Shown: positions 1 to 6,137 of the stretch, piece after piece | Layout of the letters: each line of letters begins with the position of its first letter | How positions within the stretch are numbered: the stretch's first letter is position 1 | DNA from: Bacteroidales bacterium | GTDB lineage: Bacteria > Bacteroidota > Bacteroidia > Bacteroidales > UBA932 | Length of the DNA: 6,783 bases | Reading direction: 5' to 3' | Assembly (NCBI GenBank): GCA_017472115.1 | Contig: JAFUQW010000059.1 | Span: 1 to 6,783, forward strand | Position numbers and translations under genes: made by a program | Notes under the pieces: model-generated | Seen by the model: only the letters and a program-made list of their open reading frames with translations | The model's database searches: none | Told to the model about the DNA's origin: nothing

Positions 1-1
1 T

Positions 2-403
2 GTTGGCATAGATTACGGAAGGAAACGTGTCGGAGTCGCTGTGAGTGACCCGCTCGGAATCTTTGCATCTGCATTGGATACGGTCCAATCTGCAAAGATA
101 ATAGATTATCTTAAAAAATATGCGGAAAATGAGAATGTCGTACGCTTTGTCGTCGGCTATCCCATCAATATGGACGGCCGTCCTTCAGAAGCGGCAAAGG
201 ACATCGATATTTTCCTGAAGCATCTTGCAAAGGCCTTCCCGGATATCCCGGTTGTGCTTGAGGATGAGAGGTTTACCTCTGTTCTTGCGCACAGGGCCAT
301 GATTGACGGAGGCATGAAGAAGCAGGACCGCATGAAGAAGGAATCAGTTGACAAGATCAGTGCGGCCATAATCTTGCAGTCATATATGGACCGGCAGAAA
401 TGA
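2..403 (+). CDS. ruvX: RuvX/YqgF family putative Holliday junction resolvase / pre-16S rRNA nuclease (5' truncated by window)
   Basis: RNase H-fold nuclease of the YqgF/RuvX family, linked in other bacteria to Holliday junction resolution and to 5' maturation of 16S rRNA; it acts in the cytoplasm. The reading frame is open from base 2, giving 133 visible codons to the TGA at 401-403. It begins within the family's first strand, VGIDYGRKRVGVAVSDP, so the true start lies only a few codons left of the window; the GTG at 41 is an internal valine. Visible family motifs are the first catalytic Asp in GIDYG, the loop GYPINMDGRPSE, the acidic strand VVLEDERFTS, and the last catalytic Asp in DKISAAIILQSY near the C-terminus. 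The family is usually about 135-150 residues, so nearly all of it is here. The neighbour downstream is def, a common pairing in Bacteroidota. I see nothing degenerate. Confidence 0.93.
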   Translation, partial: VGIDYGRKRVGVAVSDPLGIFASALDTVQSAKIIDYLKKYAENENVVRFVVGYPINMDGRPSEAAKDIDIFLKHLAKAFPDIPVVLEDERFTSVLAHRAMIDGGMKKQDRMKKESVDKISAAIILQSYMDRQK

Positions 404-430
404 CCCTTTCATCTTGAAATGGCATTGTCG

Positions 431-483
431 CTGTCGTCCTGAACGTCCTTCAGCACTGTCATCCTGAACGAAGTGAAGGATCT
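431..483. repeat. Dispersed intergenic repeat of the GTCATCCTGAACGAAGTG type, with a partial second copy
   Basis: The ruvX-def spacer (404-520) holds the unit TGTCATCCTGAACGAAGTG followed by AAGGATCT at 457-483, and a degraded relative, CTGTCGTCCTGAACGTCCTT, from 431. The unit is an imperfect palindrome (ATCCT at 461-465 against AGGAT at 477-481). A wider 7-bp stem can form between TCCTTCA at 446-452 and TGAAGGA at 474-480. The 13-base core CTGAACGAAGTGA recurs exactly in the next spacer at 1089-1101. From memory, strings of this kind are scattered between genes in many Bacteroidota genomes; their role is unsettled (possible mRNA 3'-end structures or non-autonomous repeats). I see no convincing TAnnTTTG promoter in this spacer. 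Confidence 0.6.
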
Positions 484-520
484 TTATTATAGATTATAGT
501 AGAAACTTAAAAAACAAAAT

Positions 521-1072
521 ATGATACTACCGATATACTTATACGGCTCGGATGTCCTCCGCCGCGAGAACGTCGATGTCGATCTCAACGACAAGGAGGG
601 CATTGCCAAGCTTATCTCCGATATGGAGGAGACCCTCAAGGTCGCTGACGGATGCGGCCTTGCAGCCCCTCAGGTGGGTGTGAACAAGAATCTCGTCATC
701 GTTGACGGTTCCGACCTTACAGAGACATACGACTATCTCAAGGATTTCAAGAGAATCATGATCAACCCTGTTGTTCTCGAAGAAAGCGAAGAGACCTGCG
801 AATACTCCGAGGGGTGTCTCAGTGTCCCCGGAATCTATGCCGAAGTGCGTCGTCCTTCGAAGATAAAGGTGGAATATTACAACGAAAAGCTTGAGAAGGT
901 GGTCGAGGAGTTCGACCGTTTCGGCTGTCGCATGGTCCAGCACGAGCTTTCTCACCTTGATGGCAACCTTTTTGTTGACAATGTGACTCCGATCCGCCGC
1001 AAGATGATTGCGCGCAAACTGCAGGCCATCGCTAAGGGCTCGGTACAGACAAGATATAAATCCAAAAGATAA
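521..1072 (+). CDS. def: Peptide deformylase
   Basis: Metalloenzyme that removes the formyl group from the N-terminal methionine of nascent proteins at the ribosome exit. The 183-residue protein is the usual size for the Bacteroidota form. The three signature motifs are present: motif I GCGLAAPQ at residues 44-51, motif II EGCLS at 97-101 with metal ligand Cys99, and motif III HELSH at 141-145 with metal ligands His141 and His145 and catalytic Glu142. Motif III normally reads HExDH; here Ser144 replaces the Asp. The C-terminus is basic (ending RYKSKR), as in relatives. The ATG at 521 follows an A-rich stretch with no Shine-Dalgarno sequence and gives the expected MILPIYLYG N-terminus, so this start is well supported. 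It lies 117 bases after ruvX and 54 bases before the mutase; both spacers carry related repeats and neither shows a clear promoter, so co-transcription with ruvX is possible but not shown. Confidence 0.96.
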   Translation: MILPIYLYGSDVLRRENVDVDLNDKEGIAKLISDMEETLKVADGCGLAAPQVGVNKNLVIVDGSDLTETYDYLKDFKRIMINPVVLEESEETCEYSEGCLSVPGIYAEVRRPSKIKVEYYNEKLEKVVEEFDRFGCRMVQHELSHLDGNLFVDNVTPIRRKMIARKLQAIAKGSVQTRYKSKR

Positions 1073-1078
1073 TTCTTT

Positions 1079-1113
1079 GTCATTTCGACTGAACGAAGTG
1101 AGTGGAGAAATCT
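1079..1113. repeat. Dispersed intergenic repeat of the GTCATTTCGACTGAACGAAG type
   Basis: A 35-base unit fills most of the 54-base def-mutase spacer. It starts GTCATTTCGACTGAACGAAG and ends GTGGAGAAATCT. The ends are partly inverted (ATTTC with GAAAT, ACT with AGT), so a weak hairpin can form. It shares the exact 13-base core CTGAACGAAGTGA with the repeat at 457-483 and the same orientation. From memory, such strings recur between genes in Bacteroidota. It could affect mRNA ends between def and the mutase. No promoter is evident in the remaining bases of the spacer. Confidence 0.6.
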
Positions 1114-1126
1114 AAATGCAAATATT

Positions 1127-2479
1127 ATGGGAGCATTTCACGCATATGACATCAGAGGAATCTATAATGTAGATTTCGACAGGGAGGTGGCCTACAAGGT
1201 GGGTTATTTCCTTCCTGAACTTCTTTCCGCAGACAAGGTCCTTGTGGGAAGGGACGCCAGAGTCTCGTCTCCGGAGATTCACGACTGGCTTTTGAAAGGA
1301 ATCACCGATGCCGGCGCAGATGTCTATGACATAGGCCTCAGCACCACTCCTATGGTGTATTTCGGTACGGCGAATTACGGGTTCAAGGCATCAGTGCAGA
1401 TCACGGCTTCTCATAATCCTGCCGAATACAACGGACTGAAGGTCTCACGTGAAAACGCCCTTCCGGTAGGTCTTGACACAGGTCTGGGGCAGATCCGCGA
1501 CTGGATCGACGAGGGTCGTCCATGCACACCGGCTGCTGTCAAGGGACAGGTTCATCCGATGGATATCCGCAAGGACTATCTCGATTTCCTTCTTAAATAT
1601 AAAGGGGACTGGTCGGGGCTGAAGATTGCGATGGACGTGTCGAACGGAATGGCTTCACTCTTTGTACGCGATATTTTTGGCGATCAGCCTGCCTATATAT
1701 ATGAGGAGATGGACGGAAGCTTCCCTAACCATGAGCCGAACCCGCTTATACCGGCCAATGTTGAGGCTTTGAAGAAACTTGTTGCCGAGACAAAGGCGGA
1801 TATCGGAGTCATCTTCGACGGTGATGCCGACCGTGTGATGTTCGTCGATGAGAACAGCCGCTTCATCTCACCTGACCTTATGATTGCCGTGCTCGGACAT
1901 TATTTCCTCGAGGAGAGAGGAGAGAAGGGATATATCCATCAGGATATCAGAAGTTCGAAAGCTGTGGGAGAGTATCTCGCACCTATGGGCGGCGTGATGA
2001 ATACATGGCGTGTGGGACGTGCATATGCGGCCCTGAAGCTCCGCGAGCTTGACGGGGTTTTCGGAGGCGAGCTTGCCGGTCACTATTATTTCCGCGACTT
2101 CTTCTATTCGGACAGCGGACTTCTCGCGGCTATCCTCATCCTGAATGTTGTGGCAAAGATGAAGGCGCAAGGCATTTCTCTCAGCCAGCTGATCGCACGC
2201 ATTGAGAAATATCAGAACTCGGGAGAGATCAATTTCCGTCTCGAGGACAAGAAAGGCGCTATGGATGCCGTGCGTGACTATTTCATGTCACAGGAAAAGG
2301 CGACCGCATATATGGACTTTGACGGTTATCGTGTGGAATTCCCTGACTGGTGGTTCAACATCCGTCCTTCCAACACCGAGCCTTACCTCCGCTTCCTCTG
2401 CGAGGCTACCTCCAAGGAACTCCTCGACGAGAAGGTTGCCAAGGTGCGTGAAATCATCGCATCTTTCGGTGGCAAGTAG
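1127..2479 (+). CDS. Phosphomannomutase/phosphoglucomutase (alpha-D-phosphohexomutase family)
   Basis: Cytoplasmic enzyme that interconverts hexose 1- and 6-phosphates through a phosphoserine intermediate, feeding GDP-mannose or UDP-glucose type precursors for capsule, O-antigen or glycoprotein glycans. At 450 residues it matches the family. All four family signatures are visible: active serine loop TASHNP at 93-98 (Ser95), metal loop DGDADR at 231-236, sugar-recognition loop GELAGH at 314-319, and C-terminal phosphate-binding loop RPSNTEP at 413-419. The N-terminus, FHAYDIRGIY, supports the ATG at 1127. The VGH loop that usually precedes the sugar loop reads VGRAY here (Arg298); I believe this is shared by Bacteroidales relatives. 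Sequence alone does not separate mannose from glucose preference or exclude a glucosamine substrate, though GELAGH is more typical of PMM/PGM than of GlmM. A strong hairpin follows 27 bases after the stop. The symbol is left blank because manB and algC are both used. Confidence 0.92.
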   Translation: MGAFHAYDIRGIYNVDFDREVAYKVGYFLPELLSADKVLVGRDARVSSPEIHDWLLKGITDAGADVYDIGLSTTPMVYFGTANYGFKASVQITASHNPAEYNGLKVSRENALPVGLDTGLGQIRDWIDEGRPCTPAAVKGQVHPMDIRKDYLDFLLKYKGDWSGLKIAMDVSNGMASLFVRDIFGDQPAYIYEEMDGSFPNHEPNPLIPANVEALKKLVAETKADIGVIFDGDADRVMFVDENSRFISPDLMIAVLGHYFLEERGEKGYIHQDIRSSKAVGEYLAPMGGVMNTWRVGRAYAALKLRELDGVFGGELAGHYYFRDFFYSDSGLLAAILILNVVAKMKAQGISLSQLIARIEKYQNSGEINFRLEDKKGAMDAVRDYFMSQEKATAYMDFDGYRVEFPDWWFNIRPSNTEPYLRFLCEATSKELLDEKVAKVREIIASFGGK

Positions 2480-2506
2480 CTTGGCATCAAGTGCGGTTTT
2501 ATTATA

Positions 2507-2552
2507 AAAGTGCTCGCGATACCCACAAGAAACAGGGTATCGCGAGCACTTT
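2507..2552. terminator. Bidirectional intrinsic terminator between convergent genes
   Basis: A perfect 18-bp inverted repeat, AAAGTGCTCGCGATACCC at 2507-2524 and its exact complement at 2535-2552, encloses a 10-base loop. It sits in the 102-base gap between the mutase stop (+) and the guaA stop (-). The stem is GC-rich in its middle with A/T at its base. On the + strand the right arm ends in TTT and is followed by an interrupted T-rich tract ending in TTTTT at 2559-2563; on the minus strand the arm is followed by TATAATAAAA. It most likely ends transcription from both sides. The uridine tracts are imperfect, so strength in each direction is inferred. Confidence 0.82.
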
Positions 2553-2581
2553 CGCTATATTTTTGCACTCGATGAGTGAGA

Positions 2582-3889
2582 TTACTCCCACTCGATGGTA
2601 GCGCTTGGCTTCGGAGAAAGGTCGTAGCAGACGCGGTTCACATTCGGAACCTCAGCGAGTATGCGGTCGGTGATCTTCAGGAGAATCGGCCACTCGATCT
2701 GCTCGATTGATGCTGTCATGGCGTCTATTGTGTTGACGGCACGTATTATCACAGGCCAGTCGTATGAACGTGCGTTGTTGCGTACACCCACAGACTTGAA
2801 GTCTGGAACGACTGTGAAATACTGCCATACCTTCTTGTCGAGACCAGCCTTTGCAAATTCCTCACGGAGGATCGCGTCTGCCTCACGAAGTGCCTCAAGG
2901 CGGTCGCGTGTGATCGCTCCGAGGCATCTTACACCGAGTCCCGGACCTGGGAACGGCTGACGGTAAACCATCTCGTACGGAAGTCCGAGTTCAACTCCGC
3001 ATGCGCGTACCTCGTCCTTGAAAAGCTGCTTGAGCGGCTCTACAAGTTCGAACTGGAGATCTTCAGGAAGTCCTCCTACATTATGATGTGACTTGACCAT
3101 CTTTGCAGTCTTGGTGCCGCTCTCCACGATGTCGGGATAGATGGTACCCTGTCCGAGAAAGTCGATGCCGTCCAGCTTGCGTGCCTCTTCTTCGAACACG
3201 CGGATGAATTCGCCGCCGATGATCTTTCTCTTCTGCTCAGGGTCTGCAACACCTTCAAGAAGTCCGAGGAAACGGTCAGTTGCATCGACGTATATGAGGT
3301 TGGCGCTAAGCTGGTTGCGGAATACCTCAATCACATTTTCCGACTCACCCTTGCGCATGAGACCGTGGTTCACATGCACGCATACGAGGTTATCGCCGAT
3401 AGCCTTGAGCAGGAGCGCTGCAACGACAGAACTGTCAACACCTCCCGAGAGAGCAAGGAGAACCTTGCGGTCACCGACCTGACGGCGTACAAGCTCGATC
3501 TGGTCTGCCACGAAATTCTTCATGTTCCAGTTCGCTTCTGCCTTGCATGTGTCGAATACAAAGCTCTTGACTGCATCCTTGACTGCGTCCTCGTCGTTTC
3601 CGAACTGAGGAAGCTTCACTTCGCAGAGAGCCTTGTCGTGTCCTGCCGCCATCACAGGGTAACCTGCTTCATATATTTCGGGAAGGACATCGATCGCTAC
3701 GCCGTCGATAACATTGTTAGGGCCACCGTTGATGATGATGCCCTTTACATTCGGCAGAGCTTTGAGTTCAGCTGCAGTGATGTCATGGGGATAGATTTCG
3801 CTGTAAACGCCTAAAGCACGGATTGCTCTGGCAACCACTGTGTTCTCGTGACTGCCGAGATCCAGAATTACGATCATGTCCTGTTTCAT
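2582..3889 (-). CDS. guaA: GMP synthase with a shortened, apparently inactive glutaminase domain
   Basis: GMP synthase adenylates XMP with ATP and replaces the adenylate with ammonia, the last step of de novo GMP synthesis. The synthetase half looks intact: PP-loop SGGVDSSV at residues 148-155, QGTIYPD at 247-253, SHHNVGGLPE at 267-276, PFPGPGLG at 312-319, and the dimerisation-domain end KPSATIEWE at 427-435. The protein is 435 residues against about 505-525 in the usual enzyme. The deficit lies in the N-terminal amidotransferase domain. Strand one (IVILDLGS, 6-13) and the GGPNNVID loop (55-62) remain, but the nucleophile elbow, normally like GxCYGMQ, reads AAGHDKA at 81-87, and the part that would hold the catalytic His and Glu is missing. 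The frame is continuous, so this is an internal loss, not a frameshift. Expected activity is ammonia-dependent, or uses a separate glutaminase (inference). The ATG at 3889 gives a normal N-terminus. The gene is transcribed alone, convergent to the mutase and divergent from typA. Confidence 0.93.
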   Translation of the reverse strand: MKQDMIVILDLGSHENTVVARAIRALGVYSEIYPHDITAAELKALPNVKGIIINGGPNNVIDGVAIDVLPEIYEAGYPVMAAGHDKALCEVKLPQFGNDEDAVKDAVKSFVFDTCKAEANWNMKNFVADQIELVRRQVGDRKVLLALSGGVDSSVVAALLLKAIGDNLVCVHVNHGLMRKGESENVIEVFRNQLSANLIYVDATDRFLGLLEGVADPEQKRKIIGGEFIRVFEEEARKLDGIDFLGQGTIYPDIVESGTKTAKMVKSHHNVGGLPEDLQFELVEPLKQLFKDEVRACGVELGLPYEMVYRQPFPGPGLGVRCLGAITRDRLEALREADAILREEFAKAGLDKKVWQYFTVVPDFKSVGVRNNARSYDWPVIIRAVNTIDAMTASIEQIEWPILLKITDRILAEVPNVNRVCYDLSPKPSATIEWE

Positions 3890-3891
3890 AT

Positions 3892-3983
3892 TTTCTAACC
3901 TTTATTATGTTAATCTGATGTTCCTAACTCGTTTCTTCTTTCAGGGACGTGCAAAAATATGAAAATATTTCAACGTTACCCTT
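3892..3983. repeat. Direct repeat copy 1, forming the guaA upstream region
   Basis: This 92-base segment lies directly upstream of guaA and matches 4035-4125 in the same orientation, with about six substitutions and one single-base indel by my hand alignment (roughly 92% identity). Shared landmarks are CTTTATTATGTTAATCTGAT, TTCTTTCAGGG, ATATGAAAATATTTC and CGTTACCCTT. Copy 1 holds the candidate guaA -7 element and would supply most of the guaA leader, so the duplication appears to involve the guaA promoter-leader segment. Confidence 0.85.
3952..3959 (-). promoter_or_regulatory. Candidate guaA promoter -7 element
   Basis: Read on the minus strand, these bases give TATTTTTG, a match to the Bacteroidota TAnnTTTG -7 element, about 62 bases upstream of the guaA start codon. 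A leader of roughly 55 bases would result. I do not find a matching -33 TTG at the usual 19-21 base spacing; the only TTG nearby is too close. The equivalent site in repeat copy 2 reads TATTTCTG, one base off consensus. The call rests on one element. Confidence 0.4.
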
Positions 3984-3991
3984 TCCCTAAA

Positions 3992-4012
3992 TCCCTTTCC
4001 TCGGGAAAGGGA
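3992..4012. repeat. Hairpin between the two direct repeats
   Basis: A perfect 9-bp inverted repeat, TCCCTTTCC at 3992-4000 and GGAAAGGGA at 4004-4012, with a TCG loop. It sits in the spacer between the two 91-92 bp copies. On the + strand it is followed by only a weak T-rich stretch, so it is not a convincing terminator. It may mark a small mobile or recombinogenic repeat, or be part of a longer intergenic repeat family (inference). Confidence 0.5.
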
Positions 4013-4034
4013 CTTACTTTCGCTTCGCTTTAAG

Positions 4035-4125
4035 TTTCTATCCTTTATTATGTTAATCTGATATTCCTGACTCGTTCCTTCTTTCAGGGCGTGCAGAAAT
4101 ATGAAAATATTTCGACGTTACCCTT
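4035..4125. repeat. Direct repeat copy 2
   Basis: The 91-base partner of 3892-3983, offset by 143 bases at its left end and 142 at its right because of one indel (GGGACG against GGGCG). It lies nearer typA and ends about 150 bases before the typA start. The copy has no coding sequence. Its counterpart of the candidate guaA -7 element carries a T-to-C change, so it probably does not drive guaA equally well. Confidence 0.85.
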
Positions 4126-4176
4126 CAGGGGAGTGCATCATATGTTGCTGAATTCGGGCGCAAAAATAAAAAAAGA

Positions 4177-4209
4177 TTGGAAAATATTTTATAAAAATAT
4201 CTACTTTTG
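4177..4209 (+). promoter_or_regulatory. Candidate typA promoter
   Basis: TACTTTTG at 4202-4209 fits the Bacteroidota -7 consensus TAnnTTTG. A TTG at 4177-4179 could be the -33 element, with 22 bases between them, slightly longer than the usual 19-21. The surrounding sequence is very A/T-rich. Transcription would start near 4215, leaving a leader of about 60 bases before the typA ATG. Confidence 0.55.
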
Positions 4210-4277
4210 CAAATCTTTTTCGGACGGGTTTTCCGGACGGACGGTAGTATGCTGTCAAAAGACTAATTATCAATATT

Positions 4278-6086
4278 ATGCAGGATATCAGAAACATAGC
4301 GATCATCGCCCATGTCGATCACGGAAAGACGACTCTCGTTGACAGGATGATCTATCAGGCGCGTCAGGCACGCGAGCAGGAAAAGTTGGGAGAACTTATC
4401 CTTGACAACAACGACCTCGAAAGGGAACGAGGCATAACCATACTTGCAAAGAATGTATCAGTAGTATATAAAGGTATAAAGATCAATGTCATTGATACTC
4501 CGGGCCACAGCGACTTCGGTGGTGAAGTGGAAAGAGTCCTCAACATGGCGGACGGAGTGATCCTTCTCGTGGATGCTTTCGAGGGATGTATGCCGCAGAC
4601 CCGTTTCGTGCTTCAGAAGGCCATCGAGATGGGCAAGAAGCCGGTGCTGGTCATCAACAAGGTTGACAAATTGAACTGTCGTCCGGAAGAGGTACAGGAA
4701 GAGGTGTTCGATCTCATGTTCAGTCTCGGAGCTACCGAGGACCAGCTTGACTTCAAGACGGTTTACGGCAGTGCAAAGCAGGGATGGATGTCACATGACT
4801 GGAAGCAGCCGACCAATGACATCACCGCCCTTCTCGATACCATCCTCGAGCAGATTCCTGCGCCGGAATATCGTGAAGGTACACCTCAGATGCTGATTTC
4901 GTCACTTGAATATTCTCCATACGTGGGTCGTATCGCAGTGGGTCGCGTGACAAGAGGCGTGCTCCAGGCCGGAATGAACATAACCCTCTGCAAGAGGTAC
5001 GACATACAACAGAAGCAGAAGATCAAGGAACTCATGATATTCGACGGACTGGGCAAGTCAAAGGTTGAGGAGGTGCAGTGCGGTGACATCTGTGCCGTGG
5101 TGGGACTTGAAGGATTCGAGATCGGTGATACTGTGGCGGATTTCGAGAATCCTGAGGCTCTTCCTCCGATCGAAGTCGATGAGCCTACCATGAGCATGCT
5201 TTTCTGCATCAACAACTCGCCGTTCTTCGGTCGTGAGGGCAAGTTCGTGACTTCGCGTCACCTCAAGGAAAGACTTGAGAAGGAACTTGAGAAGAACCTT
5301 GCACTCCGAGTGAAGCCGGGTCCTAATGCCGATTCGTTCGTAGTCTATGGACGTGGAGTCCTTCATCTTTCGGTCCTTATCGAGACCATGCGTCGCGAAG
5401 GTTTCGAACTGCAGGTAGGGCAGCCTAAGGTCCTTGACAAGACAATCGGAGGGCAGAGGTGTGAGCCTATCGAGAATCTTACCATAGACCTTCCTGAAGA
5501 GTTTGTCGGAAGGGCTATAGAAATGGTTACCCGTCGCAAGGGTGCCCTTATCCAGATGGAGGGCAGGGGAGACAGGACACATCTCGAATTCGACATCCCT
5601 TCACGTGGACTTATGGGACTCAGAAGCAATCTTCTGACAGCAACCCAGGGAGAAGCCGTGGTAGCGCACCGTTTCAAGGATTATGAGCCATACAAGGGAG
5701 ACATCGAACGCCGTACGAACGGCTCTCTCGTATCTCTCGAAACCGGACTCTCGGTTGCATATTCCATGGACAAGCTTCAGGACCGCGGACGTTTCTTCAT
5801 AGAGCCGGGCGTGGATATATATGAGGGTCAGGTGGTAGGAGAGCATACCCGCGAGCGAGACCTTAATATAAATATATGCAAGACCAAGAAACTCACGAAC
5901 ATGCGTGCATCAGGAAGTGACGACAAGGTGATGCTTCCACCTCCGATAGTGTTCTCTCTTGAGGAAGCTTTGGAGTATATTCAGGAGGACGAACTTGTTG
6001 AGGTTACTCCTAAGTCAATGAGGTTGAGGAAGATAATTCTGAATGAACTGGAGCGTAAAAGAAAAAGTTCGGATATAAATTGTTAA
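4278..6086 (+). CDS. typA: Translational GTPase TypA/BipA
   Basis: Ribosome-binding GTPase related to EF-G and LepA, involved in 50S subunit assembly and in growth under stress such as cold. The 602-residue length is normal. The G domain is complete: G1 AHVDHGKT at 11-18, G2 RGITI at 51-55, G3 DTPGH at 73-77, G4 NKVD at 127-130 and G5 GSAK at 164-167. EF-G-like domains II and III follow; [20 protein letters not shown] starting at residue 314 is characteristic of TypA. The domain V-like part contains [10 protein letters not shown] at 441-450. The TypA-specific C-terminal domain carries [16 protein letters not shown] from 541 and [10 protein letters not shown] at 576-585. The ATG at 4278 gives the expected [18 protein letters not shown] start and follows an A/T-rich leader with no Shine-Dalgarno sequence. 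It appears to be a separate transcription unit, divergent from guaA and followed by a new promoter at its stop codon. Nothing is missing. Confidence 0.97.
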   Translation: MQDIRNIAIIAHVDHGKTTLVDRMIYQARQAREQEKLGELILDNNDLERERGITILAKNVSVVYKGIKINVIDTPGHSDFGGEVERVLNMADGVILLVDAFEGCMPQTRFVLQKAIEMGKKPVLVINKVDKLNCRPEEVQEEVFDLMFSLGATEDQLDFKTVYGSAKQGWMSHDWKQPTNDITALLDTILEQIPAPEYREGTPQMLISSLEYSPYVGRIAVGRVTRGVLQAGMNITLCKRYDIQQKQKIKELMIFDGLGKSKVEEVQCGDICAVVGLEGFEIGDTVADFENPEALPPIEVDEPTMSMLFCINNSPFFGREGKFVTSRHLKERLEKELEKNLALRVKPGPNADSFVVYGRGVLHLSVLIETMRREGFELQVGQPKVLDKTIGGQRCEPIENLTIDLPEEFVGRAIEMVTRRKGALIQMEGRGDRTHLEFDIPSRGLMGLRSNLLTATQGEAVVAHRFKDYEPYKGDIERRTNGSLVSLETGLSVAYSMDKLQDRGRFFIEPGVDIYEGQVVGEHTRERDLNINICKTKKLTNMRASGSDDKVMLPPPIVFSLEEALEYIQEDELVEVTPKSMRLRKIILNELERKRKSSDINC

Positions 6087-6110
6087 TGAGAAAAGTTTTT
6101 GTTACCTTTG
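6080..6110 (+). promoter_or_regulatory. Candidate promoter for the DUF177-rpmF unit
   Basis: TTG at 6080-6082 and TACCTTTG at 6103-6110, separated by 20 bases, fit both elements and the spacing of the Bacteroidota housekeeping promoter. The -33 element lies in the last codons of typA and the spacer spans its TAA stop. Transcription would begin near 6117, giving a leader of about 20 bases before the ATG at 6138. This is the best promoter match in the window. Confidence 0.7.
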
Positions 6111-6137
6111 CGGGCTCAAATCTGTTTACGGGTCGGA

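Larger units (their letters stand above)
3890..4277. other. 388-base divergent intergenic region between guaA and typA
   Basis: The region contains no credible gene. From the guaA side it holds direct repeat copy 1 (3892-3983), a 51-base spacer with a hairpin (3992-4012) and a TTTCGCTTCGCTTT stretch (4018-4031), direct repeat copy 2 (4035-4125), about 75 bases of unassigned sequence, and then the candidate typA promoter and leader. A frame running from 4091 to 4342 enters typA out of frame, has no family resemblance, and is not called. I see no purine riboswitch core upstream of guaA. Confidence 0.75.

Noticed and set aside
41..403. GTG at 41 as the ruvX start
   Set aside because: The frame is open upstream and encodes the conserved GIDYGRKRVG strand with the catalytic Asp, so the GTG is an internal codon.
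539..955. 138-codon open frame on the minus strand inside def
   Set aside because: Fully contained in a conserved gene with all its motifs; no independent support.
3550..3660. Frameshift or sequencing error as the cause of the short GuaA amidotransferase domain
   Set aside because: The frame is continuous across the site, with sensible protein on both sides and no extra DNA between them that could encode the missing 75-85 residues.
3365..3814. 149-codon open frame on the + strand opposite guaA
   Set aside because: It lies wholly antisense to a clearly conserved enzyme, has no recognisable domain, and its openness follows from the codon pattern of guaA.
3890..3945. Purine riboswitch in the guaA leader
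   Set aside because: I could not find the paired loop and core sequences of the known purine riboswitch class; the leader is short and A/T-rich.
3892..4125. CRISPR array
   Set aside because: Only two long copies with one spacer of different character; not the regular short repeat-spacer pattern.
4091..4342. 83-codon frame beginning in repeat copy 2 and running into typA
   Set aside because: It overlaps the typA start out of frame, begins in repeated non-coding sequence, and has an unremarkable composition.
5058..5582. 174-codon open frame on the minus strand inside typA
   Set aside because: Shadow of typA; no family resemblance, promoter or suitable leader.
6099..6137. N-terminal extension of the DUF177 protein from the TTG at 6099
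   Set aside because: It would start inside the promoter's -7 region and add 13 residues that look unrelated to the family; the ATG at 6138 fits better.
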